7,863 nt of DNA from Acidobacteriota bacterium. GTDB lineage: Bacteria > Acidobacteriota > UBA6911 > RPQK01 > JADFOI01. The notes beneath the pieces were generated by a model. The model had not been told where the DNA came from. It searched no databases and worked only from the letters and a program-made list of their open reading frames with translations. The stretch covers positions 1-7,863 of the forward strand of contig JACZQQ010000120.1 in assembly GCA_022545645.1 (NCBI GenBank), read 5' to 3'. The first letter of the stretch is position 1. Every line of letters starts with the position of its first letter. The position numbers and the translations under genes were made by a program. Positions 1 to 6,155 of this stretch are shown one piece after another.

Positions 1-34
1 TGGCCTTCCGTGCACCACGATATCAAATGTCCGA

Positions 35-1123
35 CTACCGCTTTATGATGAGGCCCTGTACGGTGGTCAGGTGGATCACATGTTCGGGCTTGTCGGCCAT
101 CCATTCATTCATTGCCCGAAACGCGCCTGGGCAAGCCTCCGAGCCATAATCGTCGCACACGATCATGCCGCCGGGCGAAACACGTCCATAGAAGAAAGCG
201 AGCGAATCGTAGGTTGGCTGGTAAAGGTCGACGTCGATATGGACCACGCGTGGAGGGTCTTCGGTCCGAAAGTCCCTGAAGAGAAGCCGGGTGCCCACGG
301 CCAGAATCACATCGCTTTCAGGGACGACGTGTTTTGAAGGGCCCACCAGCGCGTAGTGAGCGCCGACGGCCAGTTGATGATCCTCTGGAATAATTCCCTT
401 CGCCTGTGGGGTGGTCATCACCGGTGCCTGGATAAACTCTGCCAGTTCCATGAGCGCCTGGGAGGCATCGGCCAGAAGTGTTCCACCCCCCGCGATGATG
501 AGCGGTTTCCGGGCCTCGTCCAGAAGCTGGACCGCTTCCTGGATATCGGAGGGGTTGGCCGTAGACCGGGGATACTCCTGGGAGGGAAGGATCTCCATGT
601 CGCCTGTTGCGGTCAATGTGTCGGGCGGGATCTCCAACTCCACGGGGCGGGGCCGGCCCGTCTTGAGTTGACGCATGGCCTCGTGGACGGCTTCAGGAAT
701 CTCCTCGGGCCGGGTGACCCGGGAGTTCCATTTTGTAATGGGCCTGAAGACGTCCAGTTGATCCTCCACCTCGTGCAGTTGACCCTGACCCTTACCCAGG
801 GCATCACTTCTGATCTGGCCGGAGATGAGTAGAACCGGTGAAGAGCAGGCGTAGGCGGTCCCCAGTCCGGCGGCGGCGTTGAGCGCACCTGGGCCCGGGA
901 CCACCAGGGCAACGCCCACCCTGCCCGTGACCCTGGAGTAGCCGTGGGCCATATAGGTGGTGGCCTGTTCGTGACGGGTGTGGATCAGGCGGATATCGTC
1001 CTGAACTTCATGAAGGGCGTCGAAGGCGGCCATGATCTGGACGCCCGGCAATCCGAAGATTGTCGTCACCCCTTCGGAACCAAGCTGTCTGACAAGGGCC
1101 TGCGCACCACTCATCTTTGGCAT
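35..1123 (-). CDS. Chimeric protein: N-terminal two-thirds of an acetolactate-synthase-like ThDP enzyme joined to a TylF-type methyltransferase C-terminus
   Basis: The start is ATG at 1123, preceded by AGGAGA at a good spacing, giving 362 residues; upstream in-frame codons only read through the repeat element and were excluded. Residues 1-170 are the ThDP enzyme PYR domain, with the catalytic Glu at about 52 (TRHEQATTYMAHGYSRVTG) and PGPGALNAAAGLGTA. Residues 185-295 resemble the central domain (LIIAGGGTLLADA, APVMTTPQAKG, DVILAVGTRLL). At HIDVD (295-299) the protein becomes a TylF/macrocin O-methyltransferase tail: DLYQPTYDSL, VSPGGMIVCDDYGS and CPGA, ending in a natural-looking LIIKR. The ThDP PP domain (GDG...NN) and the methyltransferase SAM-binding half are both missing, so neither activity is expected. 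In TylF enzymes the Asp residues kept here belong to the metal site. Whether this is a real fusion, a pseudogene or an assembly error cannot be decided from one sequence. Confidence 0.8.
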   Translation of the reverse strand: MPKMSGAQALVRQLGSEGVTTIFGLPGVQIMAAFDALHEVQDDIRLIHTRHEQATTYMAHGYSRVTGRVGVALVVPGPGALNAAAGLGTAYACSSPVLLISGQIRSDALGKGQGQLHEVEDQLDVFRPITKWNSRVTRPEEIPEAVHEAMRQLKTGRPRPVELEIPPDTLTATGDMEILPSQEYPRSTANPSDIQEAVQLLDEARKPLIIAGGGTLLADASQALMELAEFIQAPVMTTPQAKGIIPEDHQLAVGAHYALVGPSKHVVPESDVILAVGTRLLFRDFRTEDPPRVVHIDVDLYQPTYDSLAFFYGRVSPGGMIVCDDYGSEACPGAFRAMNEWMADKPEHVIHLTTVQGLIIKR

Positions 1124-1180
1124 AAATTGCTTCTCCTGACTTTTGATTATCCAGCCACAAGAAATGGAGTCAAGAAGTAA

Positions 1181-1356
1181 ACCCGCACTTCTCACACCCG
1201 CTCTACTGCATCGGCGCAATGATCCGCCCTGACTGTGTTGCACTCCTTCGGCCTCCTCAACGTACCCTACAGTACGTTTGCGGGGGTCTCGGTCGCGCGC
1301 CTTATCAGGCCGGCCCTTCCGCCGCTTCGCGACGACCAGGTGTGAGAAATGCGGGT
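1181..1356. mobile_element. MITE-like non-autonomous element with 18-bp terminal inverted repeats
   Basis: The sequence acccgcacttctcacacc at 1181-1198 is repeated in inverted form at 1339-1356 (ggtgtgagaaatgcgggt) with one mismatch; counting one more outer pair the arms are 19 bp. The element is flanked on both sides by TAA (1178-1180 and 1357-1359), a possible 3-bp target duplication. It holds no convincing gene. Inside is a 7-bp hairpin, aacgtac (1259-1265) against gtacgtt (1272-1278), and a GC-rich right half. Size, inverted ends and lack of coding capacity fit a miniature transposon mobilised in trans; the transposase family is not identified. It lies between two divergent genes, so it may alter their promoters. 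A structured intergenic repeat of another kind is the alternative. Confidence 0.6.
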
Positions 1357-1404
1357 TAAGGGATGGATATCCAGGACGTTTGTCAGATAAAATGGTCAAA
1401 AAGG

Positions 1405-1887
1405 ATGACTAGGAATCTCACAGCTCATCAGTTGCTGAAAAGAGGTACGGGACTCTGCCTGTTGGCCCTGGGTCTTCTTTCCTGTAGTTCCGGGGAATCG
1501 GGCGACAGCATTCCCTGGCAAGCGTACGATCCAGCTGTTCTTTATCGAGCCAGGCAGGAAGGCAAACCCGTCCTTCTCGAATTCTTTGCCGACTGGTGTA
1601 TTCCCTGCCTGGAACTCGAGGAGCACACGTTCAGCAATGAAGGGGTGATCAATTCCACCTGGTCCTTTGTGAGAGTCCGGGTGGATATGTCGGACTATGA
1701 GTCACCCGAGTCTGAACGCCTGCGGGAAAAGTTTGGAGTGACCGGCGTCCCGGAAATGCTCTTTCTTGACGCTCGAGGAAACGAAATAAAGAATGCGCGC
1801 ATCATCGGGTTCCTCGGCCCCGAGGACTTTCTCCGACATCTCGAGCGCACCCTAAAACCAACGCCTCGAAAAAGCCCACCCGTTTAA
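1405..1887 (+). CDS. Thioredoxin-fold lipoprotein, DsbD C-terminal-domain-like
   Basis: The product is a 160-residue lipoprotein-anchored thiol-disulfide protein. Residues 1-27 form a lipoprotein signal: positive start, hydrophobic LCLLALGLL, and lipobox LLSC with the lipidated Cys at 27. The mature part matches the thioredoxin-like fold of DsbD-gamma proteins: VLLEFFADWCIPCLELEEHTF carries the redox CxxC pair (Cys65, Cys68), and GVPEMLFLD carries the expected cis-proline (Pro116). In this family the CxxC pair passes reducing equivalents to periplasmic partners. ATG 1405 was chosen over ATG 1363 because it gives a normal-length signal; neither start has a well-spaced Shine-Dalgarno. The right end of the repeat element lies about 50 bp upstream. 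A role in keeping cytochrome cysteines reduced for haem attachment, as needed by the three-haem protein downstream, is only inference. Confidence 0.85.
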   Translation: MTRNLTAHQLLKRGTGLCLLALGLLSCSSGESGDSIPWQAYDPAVLYRARQEGKPVLLEFFADWCIPCLELEEHTFSNEGVINSTWSFVRVRVDMSDYESPESERLREKFGVTGVPEMLFLDARGNEIKNARIIGFLGPEDFLRHLERTLKPTPRKSPPV

Positions 1888-1922
1888 ATGGTGAGTTTGG
1901 GGACTGTCCCCAAACTCACCAT
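1888..1922. repeat. Perfect 35-nt palindrome between convergent genes (REP-like, possible bidirectional terminator)
   Basis: The arms atggtgagtttggggac (1888-1904) and its exact reverse complement (1906-1922) surround a single T. It starts on the base after the thioredoxin-like gene's stop codon and ends 8 bp before the stop of the opposing hydrolase gene. A transcript from either strand would form a 17-bp stem. No T-run follows on either side, so a classical intrinsic terminator is not certain. Sequences built around GGGGACTGTCCCC recur as REP-like elements in many bacterial genomes, sometimes near Y1 transposases; no such transposase is present here. Confidence 0.75.
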
Positions 1923-1930
1923 CACAATGG

Positions 1931-2746
1931 TTAGTCCAGGTGTTTTCTCAGGAACTCGACCGTTTGAGACCAGGCCTTACGGCTTGCCTCTAAATTGGCC
2001 CCATCGAGTCGGTCCTGGCCACTGAGAAATCCGTGTCCGGCTCCTTCGAACAATTCGTACTCGTACACTTTTCCCAGACGAGTCATCTCTTTGGACGCCG
2101 GCTCGACCGTCACGTTCACCCGATTGTCGTTACCGCCGTAAAGGCCCAGGATGGGAGCTTGAATGCGGGCGAGAACCTCGGTGGGTGGAGAAGATCCGTA
2201 ATACACCAGGCCTGCACTGAGGTCAGCCCGCTCGGCGGCATAGGCAAAGGTCGTTGTTCCTCCCCAACAAAACCCCACGACGGCAAACTGTTTGCGAGCC
2301 GTTGGAAGGGCCATGGCGTAGTCGGCGGCAGCATTGACTCGATCCACAACTTCCTCCCAGGTGAGACTGTAAACAACTTGAGCCGCGCCGTCCCGATCTA
2401 CCGAATCGGTGCCCCCTCCCCCGGGCCCCTTACCACTGATCATGTCCGGTGCAATCGCGATATACCCTTCAGCGGCTAGTTGATCGGCCACGGCCCTAAC
2501 CCAGTCCGTCCACCCGCCTCTTCCGTGAATTGCAACCACCACCGGTGCAGGGCCACTTCCTTCCGGGTAGGCGAGGTGAGCCTGGATCGTATCTCCTAAC
2601 TTGCTTTTGAACGATACTAATTGGTTGTGGCGTGGCGAGTCGTTCAGGCGTTGGCTGGCCTCATTCTGACCTGCTGGAATCCCTTCTTCTGGTAAGGCAA
2701 AAACCGAAACTGGAAAAGCCATAAGACAAAGAACGAGTACTCTCAT
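1931..2746 (-). CDS. Exported dienelactone hydrolase family protein
   Basis: This is an alpha/beta hydrolase of 271 residues, about 35 longer than cytosolic dienelactone hydrolases because of a signal peptide (MRVLVLCLMAFPVSVFA, cleavage near residue 17) and a short linker. The family triad is complete: nucleophile Cys160 in GFCWGG, Asp207 in YGGNDNRV and His238 in GAGHGF, with spacing close to the classic enzyme. The oxyanion-side motif VVVAIHGRGG lies near residue 75. Members hydrolyse lactones or esters; the substrate here is unknown. ATG at 2746 follows AGGAGG (2758-2753) by 6 nt; an adjacent GTG at 2749 would leave only 3 nt. The gene converges with the thioredoxin-like gene and has its own upstream region with a palindrome, so it is probably expressed alone. 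Confidence 0.9.
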   Translation of the reverse strand: MRVLVLCLMAFPVSVFALPEEGIPAGQNEASQRLNDSPRHNQLVSFKSKLGDTIQAHLAYPEGSGPAPVVVAIHGRGGWTDWVRAVADQLAAEGYIAIAPDMISGKGPGGGGTDSVDRDGAAQVVYSLTWEEVVDRVNAAADYAMALPTARKQFAVVGFCWGGTTTFAYAAERADLSAGLVYYGSSPPTEVLARIQAPILGLYGGNDNRVNVTVEPASKEMTRLGKVYEYELFEGAGHGFLSGQDRLDGANLEASRKAWSQTVEFLRKHLD

Positions 2747-2752
2747 CACAAA

Positions 2753-2758
2753 CCTCCT
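2753..2758 (-). promoter_or_regulatory. Strong ribosome binding site of the hydrolase gene
   Basis: AGGAGG is read on the minus strand 6 nt before ATG 2746. It decides the start in favour of this ATG over the directly preceding GTG. Confidence 0.8.
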
Positions 2759-2759
2759 G

Positions 2760-2783
2760 GCCGGGATTATGCATATTCCCGGC
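2760..2783. promoter_or_regulatory. 24-bp near-palindrome upstream of the hydrolase gene, candidate operator
   Basis: The arms gccggga and tcccggc enclose a T:T mismatch pair and the self-complementary core tatgcata, so 11 of 12 base pairs match. It lies directly upstream of the AGGAGG site, in the probable 5' untranslated region. The AT-rich symmetric core inside GC arms resembles a binding site for a dimeric repressor; a small mRNA hairpin is the alternative. No regulator gene is visible nearby. Confidence 0.4.
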
Positions 2784-3129
2784 TACATCCTGTGCGGTCC
2801 CGGACCCGAGACACTAAGTTTTTGTCGGGGAGAATTTCCCGATGAGTTCAATCGGATCGTATTCGAGAGAAAGGGGAGTGTCAATCAGAAGAACTTGAAA
2901 GATGGGCGATTTTTCGTTGTGTTTTTCCACCTAAAGGTTTAGTATTCCTCCTAATTAAGGATAATCACCTGGGCTGGATTATTCACAGGTTTCTGTCACG
3001 AGCGGCCGAAAAGGCCAGCCTAACCAGGCAGGCGACCACTTTCTGAGGCACGTTGCGAAGGCGGTTTCTCTGCAGTAGAAATAGTGAAGGATCCGGACTT
3101 GGGAGCCCAGAGGGAGGCTTCACACTCGA
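2784..3129. other. Intergenic region between divergent genes, with small inverted repeats
   Basis: No gene is supported in these 346 bases. Visible structures are ccgat/atcgg at 2839-2843 and 2851-2855, and a two-part inverted repeat at 2961-2990 in which ataatc pairs with gattat and acctg with caggt. The stretch 2905-2965 is AT-richer than its surroundings and is the most likely promoter zone for the TPR gene. The best -35/-10 pair there (TTGTGT 2917, TAGTAT 2940, 17-bp spacer) is weak. GGAGG at 3113-3117 is the probable ribosome binding site of the next gene, at a longish 12-nt spacing. Confidence 0.5.
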
Positions 3130-4131
3130 ATGGGGTTCAGGACTGTTCTAACATTGTCGCTTTGTCTTTCGCTGTCGGCGGTCCCCGCTTTGGGAGAAGA
3201 GCAATACGAACTTCGCGGCAAGGTGGTTCAGACCAACGGCAAGCGTTTTAAGGAAGTGCTCCCGGTGGTCTTTCTTCAGGGAACCACGGAGCCCTACACC
3301 ACACAGACCCGTGCTGACACCGGTGGAAAGTTCAAGTTCAAAAAGCTTCTTCCTGGACTTTACACCCTGATCATTGCGGTTCCGATGTGGGGAGACTTGC
3401 AGCGCACCATTGTAATAGGCCCCAGCGAGAGCGATTCCAAGGGAAGGATTGAAAGGACTTTCCGGGTGGATCGCAAATACTCGAGGCCCAATGTGAATAC
3501 GGTGTCTGTCCAACAGCTGTCCGTTTCCAGAAACGCCCGGCGGGAATACACCACAGCCCGAAAGCGGTTAGAGAAGCGGGACGTGCCCGGTGCCATTGAG
3601 CATCTCAAAAAGGCGGTCGAACTCTCTCCCCACTTCACAGCCGCCTGGAACCAACTGGGCACCATCGCCTACCTCTCCAAGGAGCCCGAAAAGGCGGAAG
3701 AATATTTTCGTGAGGCCCTCAGACAAGAAGCCGACTCCTATCCTCCTCTGGTCAATCTGGGTGGCGCCCTTCTGGCTCAGGATAAGGTTGAGGAGTCTCA
3801 CTCGATGAATCTACGAGCTGTGGAAATGAGACCGGACGATGCCCTGGCCCATTCTCAATTGGGACGAAGTTATTTTTCCCTGAGTGAACTCGACCATGCC
3901 CAGAGGCACCTGAAGCAAGCCAAGGCCCTGGATCCCAAACACTTCTCTTTCCCTCAGCTGGTGCTGGCCCAGATCTACGAGCTCAAAAGCGACTCCGTCT
4001 CCCTGATGCGGGAACTGGAGGAATTCCTGAAATTTCATCCCGATTCCAAAAGAGTTCCCGAACTCACGGAGTGGTTGGAGCGGACTCGCAGCAGCACTGA
4101 GAGTGCCCTCCTCGAAGCGGCAAGAAGATGA
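3130..4131 (+). CDS. Secreted TPR protein with carboxypeptidase-regulatory-like domain
   Basis: The product has 333 residues. Residues 1-22 are a Sec signal (MGFRTVLTLSLCLSLSAVPALG). Residues 25-110 look like a carboxypeptidase-regulatory-like beta-sandwich (ELRGKVVQTNGK, then GKFKFKKLLPGLYTLIIAVP). Residues 135-302 hold about five tetratricopeptide repeats, seen as AIEHLKKAVELSPHFTAAWNQLG, then AEEYFREAL, then HLKQAKALDP. TPR stretches bind partner proteins; the beta domain may bind a surface or a partner. The combination is especially frequent in Acidobacteriota. Its end overlaps the longest reading of the next gene by 29 nt, so the two are probably co-transcribed and translationally coupled; an assembly or scaffold role for the flavocytochrome is inference. 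Confidence 0.88.
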   Translation: MGFRTVLTLSLCLSLSAVPALGEEQYELRGKVVQTNGKRFKEVLPVVFLQGTTEPYTTQTRADTGGKFKFKKLLPGLYTLIIAVPMWGDLQRTIVIGPSESDSKGRIERTFRVDRKYSRPNVNTVSVQQLSVSRNARREYTTARKRLEKRDVPGAIEHLKKAVELSPHFTAAWNQLGTIAYLSKEPEKAEEYFREALRQEADSYPPLVNLGGALLAQDKVEESHSMNLRAVEMRPDDALAHSQLGRSYFSLSELDHAQRHLKQAKALDPKHFSFPQLVLAQIYELKSDSVSLMRELEEFLKFHPDSKRVPELTEWLERTRSSTESALLEAARR

Positions 4132-5947
4132 GGATGTTTTGAGGCGGTCGATGGTGGCTGCAACGGCATCGGTCCTCTTTTTTGCCTTATTGACGGTAGG
4201 TGTGGCCGCCTGGACTCCCAGCCCCCAAATTCAAGACCCTGATGCGGATGTCGTGGTGGTGGGAGCGGGAATCTCGGGACTTGCTGCCGCTCTGGAGGCG
4301 GGGCGACAAGGAGCGAGGGTTCAGGTCATCGACATGTGGTCGATTTTCGGTGGACATGCCGTGCTGGCAGGCGGTGTGCTCAACATCGTAGGCACGCCGG
4401 TGCAGGAAGCTCTGGGCATTGAGGACTCACCCGAACTGGCCTATTCCGACTTCATGAGTTGGGGGGAGGACCCCGATCCGGAGTGGGTACGACTCTACGT
4501 CAACCATTCCCGGGAGCTGATCTACGACTGGCTCATCGATATGGGAGTGGAATTCGGCGCTGTGATTCGGCGTACGGGAAACAGTGTGCCGCGAATACAT
4601 CGAACCCAGGGAGGAAGGGATTTGGTGACGACCCTCTATCGGGAATGTCTCCACTACCCGAATATTACCTTTACCTGGAATCACAAGGTGACCAGCCTGG
4701 TGAAGGAAAACAATCAGGTGGTTGGCGTGTGGGCGGAGAATTTACGCTCCGGCCAACGTCTGCGTTTTCCGGCTTCGGCCGTTGTTCTGGCTACAGGCGG
4801 CTTCCAAAGCAATCTGCAAATGGTGCAGGAGTTCTGGCCCGACAACCTGCGCTTCCCCGATCGCCTTTTGCTGAGTTCGGGGATTAATGCTCTGGGTTCG
4901 GGACACGCGCTGGCCCAGGAAGTGGGTGCAGTGCTGGGTTACATGGATCATCAATGGAACTATTCCACTGCAATACCCGACCCACGCTACCCGGGTACCG
5001 ATCGAGGCCTGTTTGCCCGTTCCCCGCTTGCCCTATGGGTCAATGTAGAGGGCAAACGATTCGTCAACGAATCCGAGAGCTACAAGGTCACCTTTCCAGC
5101 CGTGGTGAATCAAGAATCTTCCAGTTTCTGGGCGATTTTCGACGAAGAGGGAAGAGAACAGTTCCAAATGAGAGGAACGACGGGCTGGGAGAATCCCGCC
5201 CAGGTGGTCTTCGAGAAATATCCTGAACTGGTGAAGCGAGCGCCCTCTGTTGAGGAGCTTGCCGTCACCATTGGAGTTCCACCCAGCGTGCTCAAAACAA
5301 CGGTGGATCGCTACAACTCCATGGTGGAAAAAGGCAAGGATGAGGACTTTGGACGATTCGATTCCGCTCGTTTACCTTCAGAAGAGATCCTGCTCAATCC
5401 CCATGATCCTCAGAAAATTGAGCGGCCTCCCTTTTATGGTCTTCGGACCTTTCCGGTGACGCGAAAGAGTATGGGAGGAGTGTTGATTGATGTCTCCGGC
5501 CGGGTCCTGGACAGAAACGGAAATCCCATCAAGAGTTTGTACGCGGTGGGTGAATTAACCGGCTTCGGACGCGTCAATGGCAAAGCCGGTCTGGAGGGCA
5601 CCTTTCTTGGGCCTTCCATCGTGACCGGGCGGGTCGGGGCTCGGACCGCAGTGGCTGAACTGGAGCAAAAGCCGGCTAACTTTTCCAGGAAGAGTGCCCA
5701 TTCCAGCCGGTCTTTTCCCGAAGGGGAGCCATCCGTCGACAACCAAGCCTGTTTGAGCTGCCACGACCTCCCTCAACTGGTGGCCACAAAACGTCCCGGC
5801 TACGATCATTTTGAACGTGCCCACGGTCTTGTCCTGGAACGGCAGGACCGCTGCGTGAGTTGCCATACCGAGTTCGTCCCTGTGGATATGGAATCCCACC
5901 GATTTGACCGGGTCGCACAGGTGGACAACTGCCAATTGTGTCACTGA
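4103..5947 (+). CDS. Exported flavocytochrome c: fumarate-reductase-fold FAD protein with C-terminal three-haem domain
   Basis: The product has up to 614 residues. After a hydrophobic export segment (residues 17-36, preceded by RRS) comes an FAD-binding domain with GAGISG at 54-59, ATGG at 230-233, substrate-lid sequence including GKRFVNE at 317-323, and SLYAVGE at 478-484. The tail carries three haem c sites, CLSCH (550-554), CVSCH (584-588) and CQLCH (610-614), the last ending the protein. His569, His574 and His599 could be the distal ligands. The fold is that of fumarate and urocanate reductases and ketosteroid dehydrogenases. The usual HHTMGG is TRKSMGG (453-459) and the NRxGG-type motif is KAGLEG (494-499), so fumarate is unlikely to be the substrate. 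Starts at GTG 4103, TTG 4139 and ATG 4151 are possible; the last two have GAGG at suitable distance. The longest is given because it keeps the charged RR segment. Confidence 0.85.
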   Translation: MPSSKRQEDEDVLRRSMVAATASVLFFALLTVGVAAWTPSPQIQDPDADVVVVGAGISGLAAALEAGRQGARVQVIDMWSIFGGHAVLAGGVLNIVGTPVQEALGIEDSPELAYSDFMSWGEDPDPEWVRLYVNHSRELIYDWLIDMGVEFGAVIRRTGNSVPRIHRTQGGRDLVTTLYRECLHYPNITFTWNHKVTSLVKENNQVVGVWAENLRSGQRLRFPASAVVLATGGFQSNLQMVQEFWPDNLRFPDRLLLSSGINALGSGHALAQEVGAVLGYMDHQWNYSTAIPDPRYPGTDRGLFARSPLALWVNVEGKRFVNESESYKVTFPAVVNQESSSFWAIFDEEGREQFQMRGTTGWENPAQVVFEKYPELVKRAPSVEELAVTIGVPPSVLKTTVDRYNSMVEKGKDEDFGRFDSARLPSEEILLNPHDPQKIERPPFYGLRTFPVTRKSMGGVLIDVSGRVLDRNGNPIKSLYAVGELTGFGRVNGKAGLEGTFLGPSIVTGRVGARTAVAELEQKPANFSRKSAHSSRSFPEGEPSVDNQACLSCHDLPQLVATKRPGYDHFERAHGLVLERQDRCVSCHTEFVPVDMESHRFDRVAQVDNCQLCH

Positions 5948-5955
5948 GTACAGCA

Positions 5956-6003
5956 CTCGTGTTCTCGTGCTGTCGTGCCTTCGTGCAGTCGTGCTTTCGT
6001 GCC
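5956..6003. repeat. Six-unit tandem repeat with 8-bp period, consensus NTCGTGCN
   Basis: The units are ctcgtgtt, ctcgtgct, gtcgtgcc, ttcgtgca, gtcgtgct and ttcgtgcc, end to end. The core TCGTG is invariant and the outer positions alternate. It begins 9 bp after the stop codon of the flavocytochrome gene. Slipped-strand expansion of a simple repeat is the plain explanation; a protein-binding array is possible but nothing else supports it. Confidence 0.8.
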
Positions 6004-6140
6004 GTGGGTAAATGGGTGCCTGGTGCTGGTTTCTCGGGAAATTTCAGTCCGGAGGTTTTAGAATTTGGAATTCCAGGCTTGTTTCCAATTGCCTTTGACA
6101 GTGTGCCGGGTTAGCATGGGGCCAGATAACACCACCAAAA

Positions 6141-6148
6141 AGGGGGGG
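6141..6148 (+). promoter_or_regulatory. Ribosome binding site of the Tat-exported ThDP enzyme
   Basis: aggggggg lies 7 nt before ATG 6156. It supports this start, which is also the one that gives a complete twin-arginine signal. Confidence 0.65.
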
Positions 6149-6155
6149 CGAGAAG

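Larger units (their letters stand above)
5948..6155. other. Gap between the flavocytochrome and ThDP enzyme genes
   Basis: There is no gene in these 208 bases. They contain the 8-bp tandem repeat, a hairpin (cagcac 5951-5956 with gtgctg 5967-5972) without a following T-run, a 10-bp palindrome tggaattcca at 6066-6075, and a TTGACA at 6095-6100 without a good -10 partner. The purine-rich aggggggg at 6141-6148 is the ribosome binding site of the next gene. The gap is long enough for a separate promoter, but the shared strand and linked functions still allow one transcript. Confidence 0.45.

Noticed and set aside
35..1123. Annotation as a functional acetolactate synthase
   Set aside because: The C-terminal domain that binds the thiamine diphosphate group is absent and replaced by methyltransferase sequence.
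1124..1399. N-terminal extension of the left minus-strand gene by 92 residues
   Set aside because: The extension reads through the inverted-repeat element, has low-complexity Arg-rich sequence, and ATG 1123 has a good ribosome binding site and matches the family start.
2895..2923. TTGAAA as a -35 box for the TPR gene
   Set aside because: The -10 position at 17 bp reads TGTGTT, a poor match.
5555..5956. 133-residue minus-strand reading frame
   Set aside because: It is antisense to the flavocytochrome haem domain, where three CxxCH motifs support the plus strand.
6095..6117. TTGACA with TAGCAT as a promoter for the ThDP gene
   Set aside because: The spacer is only 11 bp and no better -10 element is found at 16-18 bp, so a sigma-70 promoter is not supported.
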